64,000 nucleotides of DNA from Diplodia intermedia (Eukaryota; Ascomycota; Dothideomycetes; Botryosphaeriales; Botryosphaeriaceae). The position numbers and the translations under genes are program-made. Shown here in pieces: positions 33,708 through 44,475 of this stretch. The notes under the pieces were generated by a model that was not told the origin of the DNA, did no database searches, and saw nothing but the letters and a program-made list of their open reading frames with translations. Positions within the stretch are counted from its first letter, which is position 1; every line of letters starts with the position of its first letter. The stretch is taken from positions 394,913 through 458,912 of the forward strand of contig JAKEKT010000018.1 of NCBI GenBank assembly GCA_021495925.1. The letters are read 5' to 3'.

Positions 33708-35091
33708 CTACGCCTCCGGTCTCTGTCCCCAAACGACATAAAACGGCAAAAACATATGGACATCCCTCCTCTTCATATCCTGCCTACACTTCGCAACGAA
33801 AACCTGCACCTCCTCAGCCTCCCAGCCCAAGACACGGGTAAAGACGGCCAACACAAACGCCTCGAGCCCCTCATACGTCTGCACGAAATTAAACGCGCCA
33901 ATCTGCTTGAGGACCGGATCGCGCGCCCACGCGCCGACCGGCAACTTGCACAACCGCGCCTCGACGCGCACGAAGCCGGCGTCCTGCATCCACGCCTTGA
34001 GCCGGGGGCCGGGCGACACGGTGCGGCCGATGCGCGCGCAGCCGTCGACGAGCAGGTCCGCGAGCCGCGCCATGTTGCTGTCTGAAGGGATGCTGCCGTC
34101 GTCGGACCGGTACTGCATCTCGTAGTCGGAGAACTCGGCCCAGCCGCCCGGCGCGGTCGCGGCGTGGGCCTGCCGCATCAGCCGCGGCCAGTCGGCGATG
34201 GAGCCCGCGAGGTAGCGGCAGTGGACGAGGTCGAAGGGGGCGCGGTCCGCGGGCCAGTCGGACTCGGCGTCGTCGACTTCGAAGCGGACGTTTGGGGGGA
34301 CTTTTTTACGGGTTAGTGATGGGGTGGAGGAGATGGGGGTGGGGGGAGGTTTATAGAGAATGGGGGGAAATGGAAATTGGAACGAAACAAGGATTTTTGG
34401 GCTTTGGGTATATGGAAAAGGGGGAGGGAAGCAGGAAAAAACTCACCCCAGTGCGGCTGGATGGGAGACAGGTCGTTGCCGATGATCTCGGCGTCGGGAT
34501 ACGCGTCGCCAGCCTCGATGGCCCAGATACCGGTGCTGCGGTTCGCGAAGCGCGGGGGATTGTCGTCAGCAGAAGCCACGCGACGCATGATGTGCGGGGG
34601 AAGCGAGAATCCTTCTCGCCCTACGCGGAGTCGTGTAACCATTCCCCAGTCCCTCCCGGTGGGAAGATTTGAGATCAAGGAGGAGGGCGGAGGGGGACGG
34701 ATTGTGCGTGTGGATTGGCTACGACGTACCCGGTGCCGACGTCGAGGATGCGCTTGGGCGGGGCGGACAGCGGGGCCAGGAACAGCTTGCGGCCCTTGGC
34801 GAGCATCTGCATGTGGTGCACCATGTCCAGCCGGTCCTGCTCCTTGTCGTCGTTGGGGAAGTGGTACGCGCCCTCGCGGTAGGCGTGGAAGCGGCGGCCG
34901 TGCTCTATCTTGTAGTCCTGCACTGACGACGCCAGCGACGTCGAGTAGCTTTGCCTGGTGAGAAGCGGTGTCAGCAAGACAATCCAGCGGTTTGGTAAGG
35001 TCCGGTCCATCTACATGTCGGAGCCCGCAGCGGAGTCGCTGTCGAGCGAGGTGTCGACCTCGAGCGCGGGCTCGGTAGTGGGATTGCTCAT
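33708..35091 (-). CDS. LaeA/UMTA-type SAM-dependent methyltransferase
   Basis: 327-aa class I methyltransferase; exons 35091-35015, 34954-34730, 34535-34447 and 34300-33708. The acidic N-terminus leads to SYSTSLASSV and GRRFHAYREGAYHFPND, typical of the fungal UMTA/LaeA-like family. Motif I is rebuilt across an exon junction (ILDVGTGTGIWAIE), followed by AEIIGNDLSPIQPHW, then VRFEVDDAESDW and FDLVHCRYL for motifs II/III. APGGWAEFSDYE is the post-motif strand. The second and third introns are 194 and 146 bp, longer than most here. Relatives modify small secondary metabolites or act as global regulators; no biosynthetic core enzyme lies nearby, so the substrate is open. Confidence 0.92.
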
Positions 35092-36266
35092 GGCGGCGCA
35101 GGTTGAGGCAAATCGAAAGGAACCGCAGATCTGGTACGGGGAAGAGAGTGAGTTGGATTACTGCTGCACCCGGGTGACAGGTATCTGGGAACGGTTGAAG
35201 AAGCAGGCCGGGAGGATGAAGAGTGCGGGGCCCGTCTGACCACCAGGCAAAGCAAAGGACAATAGTATGTGACGATCGACGGCCGGTCCACCAGTCAGCT
35301 CATCACGGACCGTGAGGCCCGAAGAGGGGCAAAGAGGCAAGAGGGGCAGCCTGGTGACTCCGAAAAAGGCAGCCCACTAACGTCCACGCCTACTAGCGCC
35401 GCGGGCCCTATACTGAAACAGGACCTTGTACTCTGCTGCGGCTCACAGCCCAGAGCCAGCAATAGACTTAGAAAGTGTCCAGACTTCGCCATCTGCCATC
35501 TCAGTTGCCATCGGCCACCGCGCGCCAGTCTTGAGGCTTGCGTCCTGGCGAATACGGCTCTCACCGAGTGACGCTGGAGCCAGGTCCAGCGGGCTCTTGC
35601 GCAGAACCAATTTCCAAGGTCCGAACAGCCAATTGGCTGCGGGCGAGAGAAAAGTGGTGGAGAACGAGAGCGGAGCTTGTTAATAAGGACCGGACGTGTC
35701 GGACCCACGACAGGGCCGGCCACCAGGCGAAGTGGGGGATCTGCCCATCATCGGCCTGGGTCGTGCAGGATAGAAACCTGACGAGACTGAAGCAGTCCCG
35801 ATCCGACGCCTCATCGTCGGTCCGGACCAGAAACAGCCTGAGCACGAGCTGCGGTGGTTGCAGAAGAAGGAGTGGTCGGCGCCAGTGGATGAAGATGGTG
35901 GGAAAGAGGGCGGAAAAAAGAAGGTTGTGGGGTGCGGAATTCCACTAATAATTAGACCTCCCGACGGCTCGCGACGGGCCGCGTAACGGTCTCAAGCCAT
36001 CCCGCCGCCACCGGAGGCCACGAGTCGACACGGACCCCCGAACCGTAGTAGTAGATTTAAGGACGCGAGAAAGTTTGCTGTATAATTAGTTTGCTCAAAG
36101 TATACCGCGATCACGCCCATGAAAGCACTCACAAAAACAACCCCATCGCACAGCCACGCAATAAGAATAATCATCTATCATTTCACGTCTCTACAATCTC
36201 CCTTCATCTATCAGACAAAGTAGCAGTTCCAAAGCCACGCCTCCTATGCCGACCACCCCTCCCCCC
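35092..36266. other. Intergenic: methyltransferase promoter and ABC transporter 3' flank
   Basis: 1.2 kb. The segment 35,090-35,900 is GC-rich promoter-like DNA; 36,050-36,240 is A/T-richer. No gene supported. Confidence 0.55.
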
Positions 36267-37146
36267 TCAACCCTCCTCCTCCTTGACATGATGCTTCCCG
36301 ACAATACTCAAGAAAACCTGATCCAGCGTCGTGCGCCCGACCGAGTAATACGCAATGCCCAGCTCGGCCTTGCTCCTCTCCAACTTGTCAAACAGCTCCG
36401 CAATCCCCATGCCGCCCGCACCAACCCCCTCCTCTCCCTTCCCCTCCTTCCGCCACGGCGCCGTAAACCTCAACTGGCCATGCGCGACCCTCCCATCCAC
36501 AACGGCACCCACGACATTCCGCCCCACCCACGCGCAAACCCTCTCGACCTCCTCCTCGCCACTCGCCGGCGCCGACTTCAAAACGAGCTGAACGACCCAG
36601 CCATCGCCGAAGCGTTGCCGCAGCTCCTCAGCGGAGCCAACAGCCAGCAGGCGTTGAGCCAAAAACGCAGCGCGGGTGGCCAGGGCGTCCGCCTCCTCCA
36701 TACTATGCGTGGTGAACAGCAAGGCGCGGCGGGCGTCGGCGGCGACGGCGCCGAGGGTGCGCCACATGACGCGCTTGGCGGCGGCGTCCAAGCCGGACGA
36801 CGGCTCGTCGAGCAGCAGCGCGGCGGGGTTGCCCGTCAGCGCGACGCCGAGCGAGAGCTTGCGGCGGTTGCCGCCCGACAGCGCGGCGGCCATGCGGTCG
36901 CGGAACGGCGCGAGCCCGACGGCCGCGAGGACGGCCGCGACGTTTTGTTCGACCGCCGCCACGCCGCGCGCGCGCGCGTAGAAGCGCAGGTGCTCGGCCA
37001 CCGTCATCGCGTCCGTCGCGTCGAACTGCGGGCACACGCCGAGGAAGGCGCGGGCGGCGGCGCGGCGCTGCGTGACGCTGACGCCCTCGACGAGCACGTC
37101 GCCGCCGGCGCCGGGCGACGGGTGCTCGTCGCCGCGGATCAGCGAG

Positions 37147-37178
<32 letters not shown>

Positions 37179-40100
37179 GAGCAGCGCGAACGTCTCGCCC
37201 GCGCCGACGCCGAACGTGACGTCGTCGACGGCCGTGTTCTTGCCGAAGTGCTTGGTCAGGTGCAGCACGCGGAGCCGGTCCGCCGACTGCTCGGTGCGCC
37301 TGGCCTCCGCCCTCACGTCGGCCCCGCGCGCCTCGCTGCTCTCTTCGACGTGGTGTTGCTTGTGCGTCGGGCGGAGCAGCAGGAAGGCGGGCTTGTAGCC
37401 GCTGTCCCACCATACGAGCATGACGAACAGCGCGGCTGCCTGCGCGATGAGGTAGAGGATCGGGCCGCCGTAGACGGTGATGTCGCCCGGGTACGAGGCT
37501 ATGGAATCGCCGCGGCAGAGGAGCGAGAATGAGTTGAGTGACAGCAGGAGGGAGCGGAGAAGGTTGCCGGCGGGGGTGATGATGCCGATGGTGAAGTGTG
37601 CCGTCTTGATGTCGCGGTCGATGTACGCCGCCTGGCTGTAGGTGAGAATGCTCATATATGCAATGAAGTAAAGAAGGAAGAACACTGCCTGCCCGCCAGC
37701 CATGAAGGCGAAGGCGGCCAGCTGAGAGGTGACGAAGAGGGACACAACATAACTCAATAGGATGGAGGTAAAACCGTACAGGAAGAAAACGACAAACAGG
37801 TAGCCTGGGGAATACCAGACGTCGGACGCACCCACGAATATGATCGTCACGAGCGCCGCGACAAGGAGGACGAACATGAAGTCGAACAGTGTGTACGCTA
37901 TCCACAAGGGAGCAGCTCGAATGCCGTTGCTGTAGTGCAAAGCCCTCACTTTGCGGATCCGCTCCATGGTCGGGTACAGGGCGAAGAAACCGGTAAAGGC
38001 ACACATGGCAAGACCAAAGTAGAGGACAAGCTGCAACGTATCTCCAGCACTGGCTGAATACGGAACCGCAAACGTCTGGTAGCTTGTGTAGATGGTAGTG
38101 TTTGCGAGAACGCTATCCAAGATGTTCTGAGTGAGATATGACCAGAAAATGTCATAGTTGTCGGAAACGTAGGCAAACGTCGGCGCCGAATTGGGATCGA
38201 GGAAGAATCCACCCGGCTTGACAACTGCGTAGTTATCCGCGATGTATTGATTGAACTCGGGCAAACTGTCCACCGAGTGGAAACTGCTTTCATCAAGTCC
38301 AGAAGCAAGTGCCAGGAGCCTGGGCGAAACAGCGCTCGAGGGACCCACGGGAATGAGGAGGCCCTCCTCGAGGACACTAGTCGCGGCAAAATTGACCGAC
38401 TCGGGATTATTCGTCGACTTGCCGGGACTGCAGGACGCTGCCTCAAACCCTTTGAGGAACAGTGTGACCAGGCCGGCAGCGATGACTGGAATAAGGACGG
38501 CCACCACATAGGGCAGCCAGTTGCGGCGAAGGATGATGAGACGCTTGACGAAGAGCACCCAAGTCTGCCTGACGAATCCTGTCCCTTTGCCCGTCGTCAT
38601 CTCCAGCTGGTCTTTCTCCGTCTTCACCTCCGAGGCATGGTCCGAGTCGGAGGTCTTGCTGGGATCAGCACCGTCGAGCGTCTTGGCGTTGGCCTCCTGC
38701 ACAACCGTCTCCGGCCCCGAGCCCTGCTCGTGAATCTCCTCTGCCAGCTTCAAGAACACGTCTTCAATCGTGGGCCCGTTGACCTGGTACTGAGTTATGC
38801 CTTCACGCTCCAGCGCCGCGGTGAGGACGCGGGCCTGGGCCGAATCCGCAACTTGGTAGACCGTCTTGTCGAAAAGAACCTTGCGCGGAGTATCCTCAAG
38901 TGCCTTGGGCGCGTGTTCGATAAGCGCGTTGTCGAGGACGATGCGGTATCCACCGCCCAGGTTGTGCTTGAGCTCGACCGCCGTGCCAGTTGCCTTGAGG
39001 TTGCCTCTCGATAGCACCACGATAAAGTCCGAAAGGAAGTCCGCCTCGTCCAAGAAATGCGTCGTAAGCAGCATGGTGCGCGCCCCACGTTCAGCCAACA
39101 AGATATCCCAGATCTTCCTGCGCGAGAGCGGATCGATCCCGGAACTGACCTCGTCGACGCAGCACACGCGGCTGCCGCCGGTGAACATCATGGCGAGCTG
39201 CAGCTTGCGCTTCTGGCCTCCAGAGAGCGTCCCCGCCTTGGCCTTCACCTTGTGGTCCAGGTCGCACGAGCGGATGAGGTCGGTGATCTGCTCCTTCGAG
39301 TCCCGCGTCGAGGCCTTGAGGTTGTTGAAAATCTTCACGTGCTCGAACACGGTCAGCTCGTCCCACATGACGTTCTTTTGCGGGCAGAGGCCCAGGCCGC
39401 CGTTGCCGTCCACCTCGATGGATCCGCTCGAGATGGTGTTCAGCCCCGAAATCGCGTCCAACGTCGTACTCTTTCCGGAGCCGTTGGCGCCGAGGAGGAC
39501 CATGATCTGACCCCTCAGTGCCGAGAGGCTCAGGTCGTTGACGGCCAGGACGGTTTCCTTGGGCGCGGCACCGAGCCGGCGCATGACCTTGCGATGCCAC
39601 CAGCTGGGCTGCCAACGCTTGGTGAAGTTGGTCAGCTTTATCGAAACCGGGGGCCCGTCGGCAGAATCGAGCGTCATCTTGCGCGTCTTCGAAGCCGTGC
39701 CATAGAGGGTGCGCTCCACAAAGGCGCCAATGACCGGGAAGACGAATATTTGTATGATCAGGAAGACCCAAAACGCAATGCCGGGCAGCTGCCACGGGCT
39801 CTCCGGCGCGCCCTCGACGAGATTCGCGGCCCTGTCCTGCCGCTCGAATCGTGCGAGCAGAATCATGAAGTACGTGTAGTTCATGGGCGGGAAAAGCAGG
39901 CTCAAGATGGCGACGACACCGGCCGACTGCGTCTTGGTGACCTGCGCGACGATGGCCAGGACAATCGACACGAGCACGACCGTGATGCCGGATAGCTGTG
40001 CCTTGCGGAAAAGACTGCCGCCCAGGATGGAGAAGCTGGACAGCGCGAGGCCTGCCAACACATGGTAGATGATGATGACGCCGTAGCTGGAGGACGGGAA

Positions 40101-41122
40101 CACGAGCGCCCGCATGATGGCGGCCATGACGATCCAACTGGGAAGATAAATTATATCAAAGGCTAGATGGTTGGCAAGCAAACGAGCGACCTGGGTGTGC
40201 CAGACGTGCTTGTTCGGCGTCATGGCCTCGATCAACTGCGACATGCCGAGCTCTCGCTCCGAGGCCATGTGGCCGGTCAGCTGGTAGGTGATTCCGCAGA
40301 TGCCAATGAAGAAGGCCACGGCCAAAATATTGATCAGGGCGTTCATGTACGAATGCCGAATTTGGTCAGCCCGCTCCTGGGCGTTCCTGGGGGTGAATGG
40401 ATACTCGTTGACTGAACTGGGTAGCGAGGCGCCGCTGACAGAGGCGATCTCGGCGTCAATTGCGTGCTGGAAAGGCAGGATATAAAGCTCGGCATCGTTG
40501 TCGTGGTTCTCGACGTAGATGCGCTCTCCCAAAGCACCATCAGCCCTCAGCGTATAGTTCCAAATACCACCAGTCCCTTCGCTGGGGGAAGAGTGAAAGT
40601 TCGCGGCGGCGAAGCAGGTCGAAACGCCGCGCAGGGAACTCGGGCATTCGGTGAGCAAGTCCATGTCGCTCTGCACCACCGCGACCTGCCTGCCAGCAGA
40701 GCGGACCGTGTCCGAGACGGCATTGATCACCGTCTCAACGTCCCCGCCAGTCAAGCCATTGTTCACGAAGACGACCTTGTTGCGACCTCCTTGCGCCGCC
40801 TTCAGCGCGTTCTCAAGCGAGCGGACGGGCGTGGCGGAGCCGATGCCGAAACTCGAGGGCGGGACGAAGAAGTTCTTAGCATAGGAAATAAAGAACATCT
40901 GCGCTGCGGTTAGCATTGCCCTGTTGTTCCCTGGCCACCGGGGCGACCTCTCCACACCGTCGACCCCACAATCGCCAGCATCGGTGTACGTACAAACAAT
41001 ATAGGTAAAAGAACGGCGCGGAGAATAGTCGACAACGGGTGCCGAAGCGCTACAATGAGCAGGTTCTTCTTGGTGAGCGTCCATGTCTGGCCGAAGACTG
41101 CCATGGTGCCTGGAGTGGTCAC
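36267..41122 (-). CDS. ABCA-type full ABC transporter
   Basis: 1586-aa membrane ATPase with TMD-NBD-TMD-NBD order; exons 41122-40994 and 40898-36267. The first exon gives LTKKNLLIVALRHPLSTILR and joins to MFFISYAKNFFVPPSSFGIG, the usual start of fungal ABC-A proteins, followed by a large extracytosolic loop. NBD1: Walker A GANGSGKST (about residue 510), LSGGQKRKLQ, Walker B ending CCVDEVSSGIDP, and LTTHFLDEAD. NBD2: GPNGAGKST (about residue 1283), ALSGGNRRKLSLGVAL, ALLLDEPSSGLD and TTHSMEEAD. NBD1 has VDE where LDE is usual. ABCA proteins move or flip lipids; the substrate is not known. A second ATG (41104) could be the start. Confidence 0.95.
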
Positions 41123-41907
41123 GGTGCGCCCGTCGGACGGGAAGCAGCTCGAGGGGACGGCGCAATATTAGGGTCGGACACTGCTGCAACACGGGTGTTA
41201 GAGACGGGAAGGCACAGGTGCGACACGGGTGGCATTGGGGCAGTGCGCGTCGAAGGATGCGCCCAGCGATCTCTGGGGAAGATGTACGGCGCACGCGCAC
41301 CTTCTCTTGCTCTCTCTCCTAGGTGGTTGCGGTGGGCCTCACGGGGTTGTCGGCATGGTCTCGGCGGGGGTGGCAGCGGCGCAGAGCCTCATATAACTCG
41401 GCGACAGGGAGGCTCTGTTGAGCAGCGGGGTGTGGAAGCGGCAGTGCTTGCGCGCCGGCGCAAATCGAAGTGCTTAATGCCGGCCGCAATACGCGAGCCC
41501 GTAGCAGTCGTTGGCGTCATCATGCGCAGCTCTTGGCCCGTCCTGCGCGTGGTGCGCGTGGCGCCAAGCGCCTAGATACCTACCTATGATCTTGCCGTCC
41601 CGCTGTCTTGCCCTCCGCCCTCCTCGGCCGACTCTCGTCTGCTAGCGCTTTCGAGATCTGGTTGAGGCAATCCGCATCTGTCACCACGGGCAGGATCGAC
41701 TAGCACGTCATGATAAGGTGCGGCGCCTCTGCCGAAACCTTCTTGCTACAAGCTAAACTGTCGCCGTCGTTGCAACGCCCTGTGGCGCCCTGTGGCTGAT
41801 GACGACGCCCGCGCCAAGATTATAGTTCCGCCTCCACTCCTCAGACAGTCGTATGTATGTACAGCTTCCGTGTCTAATGCAGCAACCTTCTAGCCGTGTT
41901 TCTTGGT
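41123..41907. other. Intergenic: ABC transporter promoter and 3' flank of the PPR-like gene
   Basis: 785 bp with no gene. The reading frame of the ABC protein stays open upstream to 41300, but that path runs through the intron and lacks family similarity. Confidence 0.55.
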
Positions 41908-44475
41908 CTAAACCGTGGCTGCTTCGCCTTCCATCTTCGCCTTCTTCCTTTCCCTAATCCTCTTCTTCCTCTCCCTAATCCTCTGCCCTTTGGATCCCAC
42001 AAAATCGGGGGTAAACCCACTCTCCCGCCATAAATCGGCCACTTGCTCCGCGGTAGCCGTGGGAAACCCTCTCGCCTGCTTTTCCTTGTCCACGTTCTTC
42101 CTCTCCCTAATCCTCTGCCCTTTGGATCCCACAAAGTCGGGGGTAAACCCACTCGCGCGCCATAAATCGCCCACTTGCTCCGCGGTAGCCGTGGTAGACC
42201 CACTCGCCTGCCCATCCTCCTTGCCCGACAGAGCCTCACTCTCCCTCTTCACCCAAGTCTCCCTCTCCAGCAGCCCATCCGAACCGACATCCACCCCAGC
42301 CCCCCTCTCCAGCAGCCCATCCGAACCGCCATCCGCCCCAGCCGCCCTCCCCAGCCTCGCAGCCATCCTCCCGGCCTCCTTCCCGGGCCCCAGCCCCAGC
42401 AGCCTCCACACCGCCTTCTCCTCCCTGACCCACGCCCACAGCGCCTCCACCTCCTCCTTCGCCCTGCCCCTCTCCCGCCACATGCGCTCGTACCGGGCCG
42501 GGAGCTCCGACAGCTCCAGCAGCACGCCGCCCGTGTGCGTGCGGTAGCGGACGACGCGCGGGCAGAACTCGCCGAACTCGGCCACGAAGGCGGGCACCAC
42601 GCACTCGGCCCAGTCGGGCCGCGTGTCGTACCCGTAGCGTCCGACGACCTGGTCCTGGTCATCGTCCTCGAGCGGCGGTGGCGCCTCCTGGTCGAGCAGC
42701 AGCGGCTGCTGCTGCTCCTTGGGGAAGTCTTGGCCGAAGCCGCGCTTGAGGTACCAGTGGCACCAGCGGGTGATCATGGCGCGGTCGCGGCGGACGGCGG
42801 TGACGCGGGCGTCGCGGGTGGCCACGAAGCCGTACTGCGGCTGCTGGCGGCGCAGCCGCGCGCGGCGGCCCCAGTCGGGGCCGGCCGCCGCCGCCCTCTC
42901 GGTGGCGGCGACGAGGCTCTCGCGCGCGTGGCGCACCGCGCGGCGCGCGCTGTCGACGTGGGCGCGGTGCAGGGCGACGCCCTGGCGGATGCGCTCGAGG
43001 GCGGCGTCGTGGCGGTGCGACTGGGTGAGGCGCTTGATGCTGAGGTGGAACATCATCATGGACGGGCGCACGTCGTAGGGCGGGCGCGTCAGCGTCTGCC
43101 ACAGCCGCTCCGCCGCGCCCGGCTGCAGCGGGTTGGCGACGCCGTGGTTGGTCTTGGACCGGCCGCTGAGCTGCAGCGACTGCACGTGCGTCCAGGCCAG
43201 CAGCTCGGACCACACCGCGGGCGGGATCGCGAGCTTGTAGGTCGTGCTGATGAAGTCGACCAGCTGCAGCGCCGCGGGCACGTCGCCGTTGGTGCCGAAG
43301 GCGTGGCCGACGGCGTGCAGCAGGCGGGGCGTCGGGTGCAGCGGGGCCGAGGCGTCGAATCGCCGGGGCGGCGACCGCTGTGCGCCTGCGCTTGTGAGCT
43401 CGTCGACGTGGATGTTCCACACGCGGCGGAGGATGTCTTTGACGCCCATGATGTTGCCCTCGCGGGCGTTGGCGGTGATGAGGTGGATCACGGTGGTCTC
43501 GTCACCGACGTGGTCTAGGGAGAGCAGTTCGTCGAAGAGGCCCTTCACTTGTGTCTCGTAGCCGCCCGGCGAAGGGCTGTAGGTGAGGAAGCCGTTCTCC
43601 CTGGAGCTTAGGTAGAACTTGTCGACCTTCCAGCCGAGGGGGTTGCGCCAGCTACTGCCGCGCAGGCGCCGGTCCCACAGGACTGCGTGCATGAGAGCAT
43701 TGTAGCACTCAATATCCGGCTCCAGCCCGTCCTGCTGGAGATCCTGCCACAGATCGAGCGCGGTAGAGCGGTCAGAGGCGGCTGCAGCACAGCCCAAGAG
43801 CAGCTTGTAGTCGGCCAGGCGCACCGCCATGTTGGCCTGTTTCCGAATGGCCATCATCAGGCGCGCGGCGTACAGGAACTTGTCCATTGAGGCATTGATC
43901 GAGGGGAAGCCAACCCCGCGCATCCACCACGTGTGTTCCAACACATTCTTGGTCTGTTCCAGCTCGCTGCTGGCGCCAATGAGCCGGAGGATCTCGGTAA
44001 AGGTGACGGGAGGCACCGACGAGACGAAAGCCGTGTCGTGGGCGCCGTCAACCATGCACCGGTAGATGGTGTAGGGTTCGCGGGCGCGCAAGGCGATTGG
44101 CAGGTGCTGTTTGTAGTCGATGGGCGTGGCGGTGCGGGGAAGATCGACTGGTGGGTGATGCTGGCGTCTGGTGCCACGCGGCGGAGCTTCCGCTATCTCA
44201 GACACGGCCTCAGGTGCGGCTTCGGCTTCACGGGTGGATTCGGGGGCGGACTCGAAATCGGGGAGCTCAAAGGACGGCAGATCGCCGTAGAGGGCGTGGG
44301 AAGTGCGGCGCTGTTGTTGAGCCCGTGGGGGACAGGTCGGCCGGTGGGCCGAGGGGTACAGGCGCCATCGGAGGCGTCGCGCTGTGGCAGCAGCCGGAGG
44401 TGAGGCGTTGATAATGAATCGCGAGGGCTCAAGGCGACGGGCGAAGCCGTTAGCCGCCGCGGCAGTGGGCGTCAT
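41908..44475 (-). CDS. PPR-like mitochondrial protein, possibly ATPase-expression type
   Basis: 855-aa single-exon protein. The N-terminus (FARRLEPSRFIINASPPAAA) is Arg-rich and acid-free, a likely mitochondrial presequence. The middle is alpha-helical with PPR-like units, best seen in DLWQDLQQDGLEPDIECYNALMHA and IHLITANAREGNIMGVKDIL. This resembles fungal factors for mitochondrial mRNA expression (ATP13/AEP2-like group); that assignment is tentative. A Trp-rich C-terminal part (RWCHWYLKRGFGQDFPKE) precedes two internal duplications: GSDGLLER twice, and a 44-residue unit with TATAEQV-DLWR-SGFTPDFVG repeated near the end. The unit is encoded by a 132-bp direct repeat. Confidence 0.8.
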   Translation of the reverse strand: MTPTAAAANGFARRLEPSRFIINASPPAAATARRLRWRLYPSAHRPTCPPRAQQQRRTSHALYGDLPSFELPDFESAPESTREAEAAPEAVSEIAEAPPRGTRRQHHPPVDLPRTATPIDYKQHLPIALRAREPYTIYRCMVDGAHDTAFVSSVPPVTFTEILRLIGASSELEQTKNVLEHTWWMRGVGFPSINASMDKFLYAARLMMAIRKQANMAVRLADYKLLLGCAAAASDRSTALDLWQDLQQDGLEPDIECYNALMHAVLWDRRLRGSSWRNPLGWKVDKFYLSSRENGFLTYSPSPGGYETQVKGLFDELLSLDHVGDETTVIHLITANAREGNIMGVKDILRRVWNIHVDELTSAGAQRSPPRRFDASAPLHPTPRLLHAVGHAFGTNGDVPAALQLVDFISTTYKLAIPPAVWSELLAWTHVQSLQLSGRSKTNHGVANPLQPGAAERLWQTLTRPPYDVRPSMMMFHLSIKRLTQSHRHDAALERIRQGVALHRAHVDSARRAVRHARESLVAATERAAAAGPDWGRRARLRRQQPQYGFVATRDARVTAVRRDRAMITRWCHWYLKRGFGQDFPKEQQQPLLLDQEAPPPLEDDDQDQVVGRYGYDTRPDWAECVVPAFVAEFGEFCPRVVRYRTHTGGVLLELSELPARYERMWRERGRAKEEVEALWAWVREEKAVWRLLGLGPGKEAGRMAARLGRAAGADGGSDGLLERGAGVDVGSDGLLERETWVKRESEALSGKEDGQASGSTTATAEQVGDLWRASGFTPDFVGSKGQRIRERKNVDKEKQARGFPTATAEQVADLWRESGFTPDFVGSKGQRIRERKKRIRERKKAKMEGEAATV
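41971..42210 (-). repeat. In-frame 132-bp direct duplication
   Basis: CTCCCTAATCCTCTGCCCTT begins at 41971 and again at 42103 on the + strand. The arms are near-identical for over 90 bp (TTTGGATCCCACAAA, then GGGGGTAAACCCACT, then CTTGCTCCGCGGTAGCCGTG). The period of 132 bp equals 44 codons, so the encoded SGFTPDFVGSKGQRIRERK block is repeated without a frame change. The high identity points to a recent event. Confidence 0.85.

Noticed and set aside
33708..35091. The methyltransferase as part of a secondary-metabolite cluster
   Set aside because: No polyketide synthase, peptide synthetase, terpene synthase or P450 is present within the window.
40899..41300. Unspliced N-terminus of the ABC transporter
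   Set aside because: It runs through a GTACGT...CAG intron; the spliced version restores the family N-terminal helix.
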